A stretch of DNA of 64,000 nt from an uncultured Saprospiraceae bacterium (GCA_938003955.1 CALKXE010000118.1:1-64000), one strand, 5' to 3'. Shown: positions 9,118 to 19,186, numbered from the stretch's first letter. Notes: a model not told the origin generated them from the letters alone. Translations and numbers: made by a program.

Positions 9118-11607
9118 CTATATTTTTACAAAACGTTGAGTTGATTTTGTAGAATTATTATTAATGATAATAGTGTAGACACCGTCTACTAATCCAGATA
9201 TGTCAATTTTTTCTTCATCAGTGACCATTTTCTGGATGACTACTTCATTGATGTTATTTGTAATTGTTATTTGAGAATCAGAGTTAGCTCCTGAGATGGT
9301 GATGAAGTCTGTTGACGGGTTTGGAAATACTATTATATCTGACTTTATCATTTGATTCTTGATGATAACAGTTGAAGAGTATTCAAATTCCCCATCATTA
9401 TCCACTTGCCTTAATCTATAGTAAACAATGTCTGATCCGGAGTTTCTATCAATGTATTCATAATCATTATTTGAAGCCGTGTTTTGAGAGGATGTATTTA
9501 CCTTATCGATTGAGGTGAATTTATGACCATCATCCGATTTTTGGATTTCAAAATGATCTGTATTTATTTCATTGGCAGTTGTCCATTTGAGGTGATTAGA
9601 GCCATCTTGATTCTTAGATCCAGTAAATGATAATAAATCAAGAGGTAAAAGCACCTCAATCGTGAAATCTGCGTCAGATACATCAAAGAATGTTGATGTG
9701 ATTTTGGCAGTAGGATCAGTGTTGCATTGTACGAGTATTCTGGCAGTGGAATTATTTACATTTGGTATTGATACCTGTTGTGCACCATCATTAGGTACAT
9801 TGACTGCTAGTGCTGCATACTGATATCCACCATCTATTGATATAAGAACATCCACATTTGAGCAATGACTATTAGTACCATTCACATCCCATGTAACAGT
9901 CTGTGAAGAACCTGCTGGCATGAATTCGCCTCCATTAGGTGCGGTAACTAAGAATGGACCTGTATTGGCAACGGTAACTATCATGTCATCTGAAGCTATT
10001 CGACCCCAATTTTCATTGTTATCTCTAACGACTAATCTAAAATTCATTGTTCTAGCGACACAAGATAATTTTTCCCAATCTGAGCCATTATTATCACCCG
10101 TAAGTACTTGAGTGAGACTAGGGATTGTTCTAGTACTATCACTAGATGGGTCAATATATTTTACAAGAGGATCCGTAGTTGAATTACAGTCTGGTGGTCC
10201 ACTGATGCCTACAAAAGAAGAACCATCATACTGCTCCCAAACATATGTAAGCCCAGCGGGTCCCTGATTAGGATCACTACCTGAGCCAACCAGAATAAAT
10301 GGAGTTGATTTTGGTATCGTCACATTTAATTTTGCATCCGCTACAGGAGGATCATCATTACCACTTCCTGGAAACGTAGTTGTCCCACAAGTTCCACTCG
10401 TTGTAATGTAGGCATTCATAGAACCAATTGATGCAGAGTGAAAATAAGGATCGCTTTCATCTTGATATCCATTTCCGCATAATCCAGCATATGACATAAT
10501 AGACGAACCTTCACCTGGTTCGAACCTGAAATTGTTTACTGATGTCTGGCATTCTAGTGATGCAAAATTATGAACAGCATTGAACTGATGCCCAATCTCA
10601 TGTGCTACATAATCTACCCAAAGAGAATTGACAGAAATATTGCTTCCAGAAAATCCTAGGGCCTGAGCATTAGATTCGCACACAACGCCATGCGCAGCGA
10701 TTCCTCCTAAGGGAGCCCATGCAACTAGATGGCCAACATCGTAGTTGTTTGTGCCTATTGCATTATCAGTATGAGTCTGATTTTTATTTACTAAAATAAC
10801 TTGATCCCCATATGTGTTAAAAGGATCAGTATTGGCATCACAAAATACCAATGCGTTAGTAGATACTAATTCAAACTGTACAGCTAAATCTCTTTTATAT
10901 ATTGGATTAATGAGGTTGACACCAGCGGCTAATTCATTAAGTATATTCATTTGAGTACAAGGACTTCCACCAAATACGGCTCCAAACTCACCAGTTGCTA
11001 CTAATGCTAATTTGTAAGTTTTAAGTGAAGTCGACATCCTAACATTAGATTCAGTTTCCTTTATTTTTTTTGCCTCTCCATGGTGTCCACATTTAAGACC
11101 CTCCAGTTTTAGTTCATTCTTTAAATAAACAATATGTTCATCATTTTGACCTTTGTATAGAGGCTCAATGACATAAGAAGCATTATCATCATAAACCATA
11201 GCTTGGAATCCTCTAGAACTAATATCGCACCTGATATGAATATCTTTGCGCTCAGTAGAAAAGCCTTCGAATGTTTTGATAGAGTAGTATTGCTTTACGC
11301 TTTCATGCACTACATTATTTTCGAATATTTCGAACTCTTCCAAAGATCCGTCGACAGTAGGTATTGAGATGATCAGTCCTTGGTCTTGTCTTTCTGATGC
11401 TTTTGGTGCATCGGTTAAGGAGTTAAGAAGCTTACTGTTATCAATTGAATAGACTGAATAACTATCGGGAACAAGACCTAACCTTAAATCAGGGGATTGT
11501 CTTAGATCATTTTTACTAGTCTTCTTCCAAACTTCGCTTTTTGAAGTTTGTGCTTTGATACCTAATCCTACTAAACATAGAACAAGAATTAGAGTGATTT
11601 TTTTCAT
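9118..11607 (-). CDS. Reprolysin-like (M12-type) secreted metallopeptidase with T9SS sorting domain
   Basis: 829 residues from the ATG at 11607 (MKKITLILVLCLVGLGIKAQ); 15 upstream codons are open but would bury the signal peptide. A propeptide-like region of about 200 residues precedes the catalytic domain. The zinc site is the metzincin motif HEIGHQFNAVH near residue 335, followed by SIMSYAGLCG, a candidate Met-turn. A beta-sandwich region (FLVTAPNGGEFMPAGSSQTV) lies near residues 560-660. The C-terminus has a fibronectin-like segment and a T9SS type A domain (VFPNPSTDFITISG ... GVYTIIINN ... TQRFVKI), so export through the T9SS is expected. It is probably monocistronic. Confidence 0.88.
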   Translation of the reverse strand: MKKITLILVLCLVGLGIKAQTSKSEVWKKTSKNDLRQSPDLRLGLVPDSYSVYSIDNSKLLNSLTDAPKASERQDQGLIISIPTVDGSLEEFEIFENNVVHESVKQYYSIKTFEGFSTERKDIHIRCDISSRGFQAMVYDDNASYVIEPLYKGQNDEHIVYLKNELKLEGLKCGHHGEAKKIKETESNVRMSTSLKTYKLALVATGEFGAVFGGSPCTQMNILNELAAGVNLINPIYKRDLAVQFELVSTNALVFCDANTDPFNTYGDQVILVNKNQTHTDNAIGTNNYDVGHLVAWAPLGGIAAHGVVCESNAQALGFSGSNISVNSLWVDYVAHEIGHQFNAVHNFASLECQTSVNNFRFEPGEGSSIMSYAGLCGNGYQDESDPYFHSASIGSMNAYITTSGTCGTTTFPGSGNDDPPVADAKLNVTIPKSTPFILVGSGSDPNQGPAGLTYVWEQYDGSSFVGISGPPDCNSTTDPLVKYIDPSSDSTRTIPSLTQVLTGDNNGSDWEKLSCVARTMNFRLVVRDNNENWGRIASDDMIVTVANTGPFLVTAPNGGEFMPAGSSQTVTWDVNGTNSHCSNVDVLISIDGGYQYAALAVNVPNDGAQQVSIPNVNNSTARILVQCNTDPTAKITSTFFDVSDADFTIEVLLPLDLLSFTGSKNQDGSNHLKWTTANEINTDHFEIQKSDDGHKFTSIDKVNTSSQNTASNNDYEYIDRNSGSDIVYYRLRQVDNDGEFEYSSTVIIKNQMIKSDIIVFPNPSTDFITISGANSDSQITITNNINEVVIQKMVTDEEKIDISGLVDGVYTIIINNNSTKSTQRFVKI

Positions 11608-12017
11608 ACACTTGGTTTGTTTAACGGTGATTCGGAGTGATGATATAATCACATGAAAAATTAAATATTAAATAGCTGCAAAGTTTTAGTTTTTAGTTAT
11701 TTATATATTTAGAATTTTTCTAATGTTACTGCAAATGTCAATAAAAGTTAACAAAAAGCCAAGCCACTGACAAAGAATTTGTAAATAAGTAATTAGATCC
11801 TTTACGGATTTCTTAGTTTGATGACTCAATATGTTTCTTAACCTTAAACTAAATATACTGGAAAATACCGAACTGGAAGGGAACAGGGTTATGAATGGTG
11901 CCATTCAGTATAGAAAATACTTCTAAAAAAGTGCCATGAAGATTCCGCGTTTTATTCAAGAAAGTAGGGTAGTGTAATACAAATACGTTTCTAACAATAC
12001 ACAAAATAGTTATTGAA
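11608..12017. other. Divergent intergenic region
   Basis: Lies between two divergent starts. The only structure seen is the short inverted repeat TGAATGG-tg-CCATTCA at 11892-11907, which could be an operator or a small hairpin. No gene is visible. Confidence 0.5.
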
Positions 12018-13205
12018 ATGAATCGAATCGGAAGTCTAGTTTTTTTACTCTTTTTTAGCTTAAATGTAATTGCACAATCCAGCATCCAATCCCACATGAT
12101 GGGACACAGTCTCATGGATCATGCGTCATCTACAGAACAAACCAAGATCGCGTATTGGATACATCAATTGGCATTAGAAGCTGGGCATGTATATGAATCA
12201 ACTGGCCAATTTGGGTCTGTATGGGATTTTGCCAACTTTGATCCGCAATCAAATTGGGGAAGTCCAGGAATAATTGGTTCATGGGATGCTGATGTAGAAA
12301 CCTACCAAGACGCAGACCTTAATAACTTTATGTTTACTGCATTCAATTATGTGCAAGATTTACCTCCTGATGAAGTGTACTATACAATAGGGTCTTCTGT
12401 TTTAGCTGCAAGCGAACGATTGGTGGATTCAGTGAAATTATACCAACCAACTAACGATATATTTATTTACGAAAACTGGCCTGATATGGCAGCTTTTACT
12501 TCTGAAAGGCCATTCAATCCTACCGCTGCTGAGTATGCTAATTACAATGCGTATACAAATGGAGATTTCCATGATTGGTGGATAGATCTGCATGATCTTA
12601 TGATGAGTTCTTATCCAAGCTATAATATTAGAATGATTCCTGTAGGACCAGTTATTGCGGAGTTGATGAGTACAGCGCCATATAATACGATCCCAGTAAA
12701 TCAACTTTATGAAGACAATGCTCCACATGGTAGAGAGACTATCTATTTTTTAGCTGGCCTTGCGACATATATGGCGATCTATGGAGAAAAAGCACCAGTA
12801 ACCTATTCAATACCGAACACAGTTCTATCTACTATTGCCAATAATTATACGACAATCATCGATGATTTTTGGGATTATTTCGTCGCTTTTAATGATGCCA
12901 ACGGAAACAATCGAGTATTTGTGAATGCTCCAGGAGGAGGGGCAAGTGATAGTGATAATGACGGCGTGGATGATAGTGTAGATAACTGCCCTAATACATC
13001 CAATTCGGATCAAGCCGACTATGATACGGATGGGGTAGGGGACCTTTGTGACACACCGGAGAACAAGGTTGTAATAGATCAAGGAGTACTATTCCAGAAT
13101 GATGCAGAAGGTATTTTAATGAAAGGTAGAAATGGAAATTGTTATTTGCTGTATATTGATGGTAGCGGGCAAATAGTTGCAGAGGAGCGACCGTGTCCGG
13201 AGTGA
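12018..13205 (+). CDS. Secreted protein, possibly SGNH-hydrolase-like, with a thrombospondin type 3 segment
   Basis: 395 residues. Signal peptide 1-20 (LFFSLNVIAQ). Just after it stands MMGHSLMDH, which resembles the block I nucleophile motif (GxSL) of SGNH/GDSL hydrolases, and near residue 232 YEDNAPHGRE offers an Asp and His in roughly the position of block V. This assignment is tentative. Residues about 310-347 are Asp-rich calcium-binding repeats (SDNDGVDDSVDNCPN, ADYDTDGVGDLCD). The last 45 residues form a small beta-rich tail without a clear T9SS type A pattern. It stands alone on the plus strand. Confidence 0.6.
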   Translation: MNRIGSLVFLLFFSLNVIAQSSIQSHMMGHSLMDHASSTEQTKIAYWIHQLALEAGHVYESTGQFGSVWDFANFDPQSNWGSPGIIGSWDADVETYQDADLNNFMFTAFNYVQDLPPDEVYYTIGSSVLAASERLVDSVKLYQPTNDIFIYENWPDMAAFTSERPFNPTAAEYANYNAYTNGDFHDWWIDLHDLMMSSYPSYNIRMIPVGPVIAELMSTAPYNTIPVNQLYEDNAPHGRETIYFLAGLATYMAIYGEKAPVTYSIPNTVLSTIANNYTTIIDDFWDYFVAFNDANGNNRVFVNAPGGGASDSDNDGVDDSVDNCPNTSNSDQADYDTDGVGDLCDTPENKVVIDQGVLFQNDAEGILMKGRNGNCYLLYIDGSGQIVAEERPCPE

Positions 13206-13285
13206 TGTCATTGTTGATACTTGGTAATATGGAGCGGACGCATCGATTGCAAGTCTGATCTCATATTACTTGTAAGCTGTTGGTT

Positions 13286-14143
13286 TTATTTCATTTTGAT
13301 CAGTTTTATTGATTCTCTAAATTTGTCACCAATCAATTCAATAAAGTATATTGATCCACTTAAACTTGTTCCATCAATAATTATTTTTTGGCTATTCAAA
13401 TTATTTTTTGAGCGTATTAATTTACCATTAAAACTATATAATTTATATTCTTTTATACTTGTTGATTTCTCTAAAGTCCAGTTATCGTAAGTAGGATTAG
13501 GACTAACTGCTATTTTTTCGAAAATGGGCTCTATTATAGAATTAACTATACAGTTGTTATATTCATTAAATTTGATTGTGTCATTCTGCGGCGTAATATA
13601 TTCACAAAGTCCAGAAGTACCATTTTCACATAATGGAAATTGTGGAGTCATACACCAATTTACTGAACCAAATTTCTCCAAAAAAACACCATGCCAATCC
13701 ATATAACTTCCTTCTTTCTCCGCAATCGAAATATGCTGAACTTTTTTGTCATTATAAAACCCTATTGAATCAATAACCACTATAGTTGTTTCATATGCAC
13801 CATTGCTTGAAGGAAAATTAACTTCGTATGTTTCTCCTTTCACCAGACTAAAATCATAAATAGTATGGGCCGAATCGTTAAAGTATTGAATAATTTTGTC
13901 TTCATTCCACCTTAATATTAATTCTAAATCTAACGAACATTCACAGTCTCCTTTCAAAACAAAATATTGTTCATCGCCGATTAATGTATCAGATACAATT
14001 TCTATTACTCTTTTATCATCTTGATTAGGGAATGGCAAAAACCATCCTTGATTATAAATCCATTTTGAGCCTATTCCAACATCTTGACTTTTTATTACTG
14101 TTGAAGAAATACTTAATATTAATAAAATGTAAAATCGCTTCAT
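13286..14143 (-). CDS. T9SS type A sorting domain protein, short paralog
   Basis: 285 residues. Signal peptide MKRFYILLILSISSTVIKSQ followed by DVGIGSKWIYN, matching the mature N-terminus of the two larger proteins encoded at 14292-15758 and 16867-18333. A middle part follows the same plan: FSLVKGETYEVNF, VVIDSIG, then FLEKFGSVNWCMTPQFPLC, comparable to ENIGSIGFLLPQFGAC in the neighbour. The C-terminus has the sorting domain (VSPNPTYDNWTLE ... GSIYFIELIG). It is shorter because it lacks the second repeat-like half of its paralogs. The function is unknown; it is probably secreted and surface-attached. Confidence 0.75.
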   Translation of the reverse strand: MKRFYILLILSISSTVIKSQDVGIGSKWIYNQGWFLPFPNQDDKRVIEIVSDTLIGDEQYFVLKGDCECSLDLELILRWNEDKIIQYFNDSAHTIYDFSLVKGETYEVNFPSSNGAYETTIVVIDSIGFYNDKKVQHISIAEKEGSYMDWHGVFLEKFGSVNWCMTPQFPLCENGTSGLCEYITPQNDTIKFNEYNNCIVNSIIEPIFEKIAVSPNPTYDNWTLEKSTSIKEYKLYSFNGKLIRSKNNLNSQKIIIDGTSLSGSIYFIELIGDKFRESIKLIKMK

Positions 14144-14291
14144 TCTTTTAGTGTTTTTGGTTTATCAATTAAATTTAGTTTTACTTACCGCTAACTGAAC
14201 TTAATGAATAGGATGTTGATCATTCTAATTCTTTAAGCTCAGGTGTCGATTGCTAATTTTTAATTTGAAAAAAATCGATTGTTGTCCTGTT

Positions 14292-15758
14292 TTACATTTT
14301 TACAATTTTCCTATTTACAGTACCATTTTCGAAATCTATCTTGATGAAATAGATACCTGAGATGAGTCCCTTTAAGCTCGTATTATCGCCAAATTTAAAT
14401 GAATTGATTTTCTGCCCATGTATATCATAAATAGTTACGAGCTCATATGGTACTTCAGTTTCAATTTGGAAGTAATTAGAGATGGGATTTGGAGATATGT
14501 TTATTGCCGAATTAATGAAAAGAAATTCATCACTTAGTATAGCACATTCATCTTCTGGTTTTTCTGTATAATTAAATGAATTAGAAAAGAAACATCGGAA
14601 TGACTCCTGCTCTCCAGCGGTCAATTGAGTAAGCCCTCTTCTCATGAAGCCTCCTGTAGGACCGACTCCTTCTATTATTTCTCTTATATTATTGCCAATA
14701 ATTTGATTGTCAACCACTTTAGATATGTCTTCTACCTGCCATCTGCGGAGTTGAGTACCATTCGATGCAGTTATAGCATCAATTCCAGTAATCGTATATC
14801 TATATGGGTTGACTATTGGTTCTATACCACCATTGCTGCTGATATCGTATAGGTTAGCGTTTTCGGGCAGGTAATAAGTGACAGTATCTCCAATTATTAA
14901 GTCATGTGAAAAATCAAATAGAAGCCTATCAGTATTGTTTTCGTCTAAAAAATATACTCTATTATCATATGATGTCAATAAAACCTGCGAACCTTCTATG
15001 GCAGTTTCATCTTCGTTTAATAATTCCATAACATCGTAAAACCAAGAGGCAGCTATAGAGTCTTTTTCTATGATAATATGAGCAATTTCTGTTGTTAGGG
15101 GTAATCCCCATTTCCCAAAAAACCACTGAGAGCCATTTTGGAAATAAGTGTTTCCATAGAATAATTCACAATCACTATCAGAGGTAAATTTTATAGTTTG
15201 TCCATCAGGGTAAGTAATACATCTTAAGTCTCCTGCGCCAGGATCACAAGCTCCAAATTGTGGTAAAAGAAAACCAATTGAACCTATATTTTCTATGAAT
15301 GTTAGATTCCATTCAAAGCCATTATTGACTTCTGATAGGCTGCAGTATTGAGTTAGAAGCGAGGTTCCGTTTAGAATAGTCTCACCAATAGAATCGATAA
15401 CAATCTCTACCGAATCACCAGGGTATCCTACATAATCTTTCATGAAATATGATTCTCCAGGTTGTAGATTAAAATCATGGATAAGACCTTCTTTTCCTTC
15501 AATTATCATAAAATACTTCCGATCTTCAATCCTAAGATGGCTTGCTGATGGTCCACAAGAACCAAAGTTGTCAAATTTGAAGTATGTTTTTCCGTTTATA
15601 ATCTCTTCTCCCGTGATAGTATAGTTTCCTGTAAGTGCTTCACCTGGCAAAGGAAAAATACCTAGATTGTTGTAGGTCCAAGTAGTCCCTATTCCTATTT
15701 CTTGAGAGAAAACAGATATTGAAATAAAGAGAAGTAAAACTGTAATTATTGGTTTCAT
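14292..15758 (-). CDS. T9SS type A sorting domain protein, paralog 1
   Basis: 488 residues from the ATG at 15758 (MKPIITVLLLFISISVFSQ); the frame is open 30 codons further up, but that would displace the signal peptide. It is a close paralog of the protein encoded at 16867-18333 (same length), with shared stretches such as GEEIINGKTYF, SHLRIEDRKY, YYLPENANLYDISSNGG and GPTGGFMRRGL. Two homologous halves, each beginning with a GIGTTWTY- or GSQWFFGKW-like segment, are followed by the T9SS sorting domain (ISPNPISNYFQIE ... GIYFIKIDFENG). No enzymatic motif was recognised. Confidence 0.8.
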   Translation of the reverse strand: MKPIITVLLLFISISVFSQEIGIGTTWTYNNLGIFPLPGEALTGNYTITGEEIINGKTYFKFDNFGSCGPSASHLRIEDRKYFMIIEGKEGLIHDFNLQPGESYFMKDYVGYPGDSVEIVIDSIGETILNGTSLLTQYCSLSEVNNGFEWNLTFIENIGSIGFLLPQFGACDPGAGDLRCITYPDGQTIKFTSDSDCELFYGNTYFQNGSQWFFGKWGLPLTTEIAHIIIEKDSIAASWFYDVMELLNEDETAIEGSQVLLTSYDNRVYFLDENNTDRLLFDFSHDLIIGDTVTYYLPENANLYDISSNGGIEPIVNPYRYTITGIDAITASNGTQLRRWQVEDISKVVDNQIIGNNIREIIEGVGPTGGFMRRGLTQLTAGEQESFRCFFSNSFNYTEKPEDECAILSDEFLFINSAINISPNPISNYFQIETEVPYELVTIYDIHGQKINSFKFGDNTSLKGLISGIYFIKIDFENGTVNRKIVKM

Positions 15759-15948
15759 GATAGATGTGATTGGTTGAAAAATATTTCTTTCGATAAAAAA
15801 TACGAAAAATATATTATAAAGGTTAGTAATTAGTATGCTAAGAGGCACGTGATTCTATTTTATTTCAAAACCGAATTTTTTCTAAAATAAGAGTTACTCT
15901 ATATTTCATATCTTAACGGTACTTATAGCCACCAAAAAAACCGCCAAT

Positions 15949-16833
15949 ATGAAAAAGAAGATCCTTTGGGTATCATTAATCGGACTGTTAATCTTCGGCC
16001 TATTCCAAGGACGGAAAAAGTATTATCAATACAAAGATCAACAACGAAAAGATGCTTATTACGAAAACCTAGTGGACACATCATCACCTACGGTTACAGT
16101 GCTAAAAGACTCTATTCTTATAGCATATCAGAATGATAAAAGGACAGTTCATATCTATGTGCCACCAGAATACAATTCAGATAGTACTACTCGGTATCCT
16201 GTGATCTACATGTTGGACGGTGAGTCGTCATTCAATGATTTGGCAAATATGGGACCCGAGTGGCAGATAGATGAAGTGATTAATCAAGCATCTTCTGAAG
16301 GAAGACAAACAGCAATAGTAGTAGGTGTAGAGGAAGCCGAAAATAGAGATGCGGAATACACACCATTTGTAAACGATGATAATCCTGAAGCACATGGCGC
16401 AGAATTTTCAAAATGGCTAACTACTGATTTGAAGAATATCATAGATTCTAATTTTCGAACACAGGTAGCGGCTGAGTCAACGACAATCGGGGGCATTTCG
16501 AGAAGTGGAATGATGGCATATTATATGTTAATGGCACATCCTGATGTATTTGGAAATGCATTGATCCAATCTCCCTCTATGTGGGTAGATCGTGATCGAT
16601 TGATGACTATGGAGCTCTCTGATGATCAACTGAAAAATAAAAAGATATTTGTCAGTGTAGGCCAATATGAAGGAGGAATTATGGTTCCTCATGCGAAAGA
16701 GATTTTTGAAAAGTTTAAAAGTCAAGGTCTTGGTGAAGATCAATTGCGTTTTGAAATGATAATGAATGAATCACATTGGCATATCACTTGGAGGAAATCT
16801 TTTGCTCTTGGTTATCCATGGCTTATGGAATAG
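15949..16833 (+). CDS. Alpha/beta hydrolase, esterase D-like family
   Basis: 294 residues. An N-terminal hydrophobic segment (ILWVSLIGLLIFGLF) suggests a membrane anchor or uncleaved signal. The fold is indicated by the opening beta strands ending in YPVIYMLDGESSFND, the nucleophile elbow GGISRSGMMAYYM near residue 180, and a C-terminal SHWHITW that supplies the probable catalytic His. This matches the putative esterase family that includes enterochelin esterase and S-formylglutathione hydrolase. The substrate is unknown. It sits between two paralogous T9SS genes on the opposite strand, which may be chance or insertion. Confidence 0.82.
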   Translation: MKKKILWVSLIGLLIFGLFQGRKKYYQYKDQQRKDAYYENLVDTSSPTVTVLKDSILIAYQNDKRTVHIYVPPEYNSDSTTRYPVIYMLDGESSFNDLANMGPEWQIDEVINQASSEGRQTAIVVGVEEAENRDAEYTPFVNDDNPEAHGAEFSKWLTTDLKNIIDSNFRTQVAAESTTIGGISRSGMMAYYMLMAHPDVFGNALIQSPSMWVDRDRLMTMELSDDQLKNKKIFVSVGQYEGGIMVPHAKEIFEKFKSQGLGEDQLRFEMIMNESHWHITWRKSFALGYPWLME

Positions 16834-16866
16834 TAATAGTGGATGTATGGACAATGCGAACCTTGT

Positions 16867-18333
16867 TTACAGCTTTATTACTTTTTTATTAATTGTCCCT
16901 TCTTCAAAATCGATTTTTATAAAGTATACCCCAGGTGTTTGATCATAAAGATTAAGATGCTCACCAAATTGAAATGACTTTATTTTTTGTCCTTGGATAT
17001 CAAACACAGATACAAGCTCGAATGGTGTTTTGCTTTTTATTTGGAAGAGTCCGCTTGTTGGATTGGGAGATATTTTAACTCCTGAGACAAGTGTCGTTAA
17101 TCCATCACTTAGTCCGTCGCACTCGCCTTGCTCTATTTCTGAATAGTTGAAAGCATTAGAAAAATAACAACGGAATGACTCTTGTTCTCCTGAAAGTAGT
17201 TGGGCTAAACCCCTTCTCATGAACCCTCCTGTCGGTCCAATTCCTTCTATTATTTCTGTTATCCGATTCCCAATGATTTCGCCATTTATTTCAGTGTTGA
17301 TTGGATTAACCTGCCAACGGCGGATTGTCTGAGAAGTAGTAGAGATTTCATTATCTATTCCAGTTATTACATATCTGTATGGATTGATGATTGGCTCTAT
17401 TCCTCCATTACTACTGATATCATATAAATTAGCATTTTCTGGTAGATAGTAAGAAACAGTGTCGCCAATTTCAAGGTTATAAGAAAAGTCAAATAATAGT
17501 CTTTCATCACCATTCTGATCAAGAAAGAAAACTTTATTATCATCTGAAGTTAGAAGAATTTGTGAGCCTTCCACAAGGCTATTTTCATCATCTAATATTT
17601 CCATGATTTTATATTCCCCAAACTGATTTATACTATCCTTTTCTATTACTATTTTAACGACTTCGGATGATTGGGGTATTCCCCATTTCTCGAAGTACCA
17701 TTGTGACCCTTTCCAGAAATATGAGCTCCCAAGAAATTGATCACATTTATCGTCAAGTGTGAATTTTAAGAATGTACCATCTGAAAATGAAAGACATCTT
17801 AAGTTTCCAGCTCCTGGTGTGCAAACCCCAGATTGTGGTAATAGAAAGCCAACTGAACCTACATATTCTATAAAAGTTAAATTCCAATCAACTACTCCAA
17901 TTTCTCCTGCAAAGCTGCAATATTGAGTTTGTAGTGTTATTCCATCTATTATAGTTTCACCAATAGAGTCAATAATGATTTCTAATGAGTCGCCCGTATT
18001 TTCAATGATATCCTTAAAAAAGTATGATTCCCCAGGAAGTAGGTTGAAGTCATGAAGAAGAATCTCTTCATCATTTATTAATACATAATATTTACGATCT
18101 TCTATTCTTAAGTGACTCGCTGCTGGTCCACATGAGCCAAAATTATCAAATGCAAAATATGTTTTTCCATTTATAATTTCTTCACCTGTAATGGTGTAAT
18201 CATCAGTAGTTGGTGAATTTGGTGGCGTAAAATAACTAAAGCTGTCATAGGTCCATGATGTACCTATTCCGATTTCTTGAGAGGATAGTGCGGTAGAAAT
18301 AAAGAGAAGTAGAAGTGTAATTTTAGTTGTCAT
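16867..18333 (-). CDS. T9SS type A sorting domain protein, paralog 2
   Basis: 488 residues. Signal peptide MTTKITLLLLFISTALSSQ, then EIGIGTSWTYDSF. It is colinear with the protein encoded at 14292-15758 over its whole length and has the same two-half plan and C-terminal sorting domain (ISPNPTSGLFQIKS ... GVYFIKIDFEEG ... VIKL). The two genes probably arose by duplication; the esterase gene lies between them in the opposite direction. The function is unknown; export by the T9SS is inferred from the sorting domain. Confidence 0.8.
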   Translation of the reverse strand: MTTKITLLLLFISTALSSQEIGIGTSWTYDSFSYFTPPNSPTTDDYTITGEEIINGKTYFAFDNFGSCGPAASHLRIEDRKYYVLINDEEILLHDFNLLPGESYFFKDIIENTGDSLEIIIDSIGETIIDGITLQTQYCSFAGEIGVVDWNLTFIEYVGSVGFLLPQSGVCTPGAGNLRCLSFSDGTFLKFTLDDKCDQFLGSSYFWKGSQWYFEKWGIPQSSEVVKIVIEKDSINQFGEYKIMEILDDENSLVEGSQILLTSDDNKVFFLDQNGDERLLFDFSYNLEIGDTVSYYLPENANLYDISSNGGIEPIINPYRYVITGIDNEISTTSQTIRRWQVNPINTEINGEIIGNRITEIIEGIGPTGGFMRRGLAQLLSGEQESFRCYFSNAFNYSEIEQGECDGLSDGLTTLVSGVKISPNPTSGLFQIKSKTPFELVSVFDIQGQKIKSFQFGEHLNLYDQTPGVYFIKIDFEEGTINKKVIKL

Positions 18334-18499
18334 GATTTAATGAATTGGTTGTAATAAGTTGTGATATTAAAAATACGGGTTTTATATGATAATGGTTGGT
18401 TTTCAGAAGAATTAGTATTCTAAAATCACTTATTACTGTAATAGAAAGCCTAGCTATGATATATTTATAATTTATATATCGCTACCTTCATCTCATAAA

Positions 18500-18973
18500 A
18501 TGAATAATTCCATGTCCAACACAATCCAATCTTTCTATCAAGCATTCGCTAATCATGATGCTGAAAAAATGGTCTCATACTACTCAGATGATGTAGAGTT
18601 CACAGATCCAGCATTTGGTACTCTAAAAGGAGAACGAGCAAAAAACATGTGGCGTATGCTACTCGAAAGTCAAAAAGGAAAGAAATTTGATGTTGTGTTT
18701 TCTGATGTCAAAGAAGATGAAACTAGCGGGTCGGCCCACTGGGAAGCCAAGTATATATTCAGTCAAACAGGAAGATCTGTACACAACAAGATAGATGGAT
18801 CATTTATAATAAAAGATGGAAAAATAGTAAAGCATATTGATCGATTCAATACTCGAAAATGGGCAAGTCAAGCCATGGGATTAAAAGGGTGGCTTCTAGG
18901 AAGTACTTCATTCTTTCAAAAGAAACTCAATGCCCAAACCAATAAGTTGTTAGATAAATGGGAGTCAAAGTAG
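18500..18973 (+). CDS. SnoaL-like / NTF2-like domain protein
   Basis: 157 residues; a second ATG at 18512 (MSNTIQSFYQAFANHDAEKM) is an equally good start. The pattern IQSFYQAFANHDAEKMVSYYSDDVEFTDPAFGTLKG is that of the SnoaL-like branch of the NTF2 fold, which forms a cone-shaped pocket and serves as polyketide cyclase, isomerase or ligand-binding protein. The C-terminal residues are basic. No signal peptide, so it should be cytoplasmic. The gene is alone between divergent and convergent neighbours; the specific ligand is unknown. Confidence 0.75.
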   Translation: MNNSMSNTIQSFYQAFANHDAEKMVSYYSDDVEFTDPAFGTLKGERAKNMWRMLLESQKGKKFDVVFSDVKEDETSGSAHWEAKYIFSQTGRSVHNKIDGSFIIKDGKIVKHIDRFNTRKWASQAMGLKGWLLGSTSFFQKKLNAQTNKLLDKWESK

Positions 18974-18991
18974 TAGACGATTATTTAAATA

Positions 18992-19158
18992 TTTAAATTC
19001 TTCTATGCTTGCGTCGGGGTTATAAAAAAGATGTTTTTCCATAAAAACGCCTTGCCAAAAAAAGATCCGAATTCCGACCTTTAGGTTGAGAGGATTTTGG
19101 CGAAAGCTCCATCCGCTTGCGGTGGGGTAGTTACTCCAAAAATTAGGATCTTTTTTAA
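18992..19158. repeat. Dispersed intergenic repeat family 1, copy B
   Basis: It matches 938-1098 in the same order and orientation, with the best-conserved part at TCCATCCGCTTGCGGTGGGG and the shared end ATCTTTTTTA. It fills the gap between two convergent genes and so could also serve as a transcription end, although the hairpins are imperfect. Confidence 0.8.
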
Positions 19159-19186
19159 TAGTAATAGCATTGTGACGTAAAAGTAC

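Noticed and set aside
13221-13490. Plus-strand open frame of 89 codons with hydrophobic stretches
   Set aside because: It is antisense to the 3' end of the T9SS gene at 13286-14143, whose sorting domain clearly supports the other strand.
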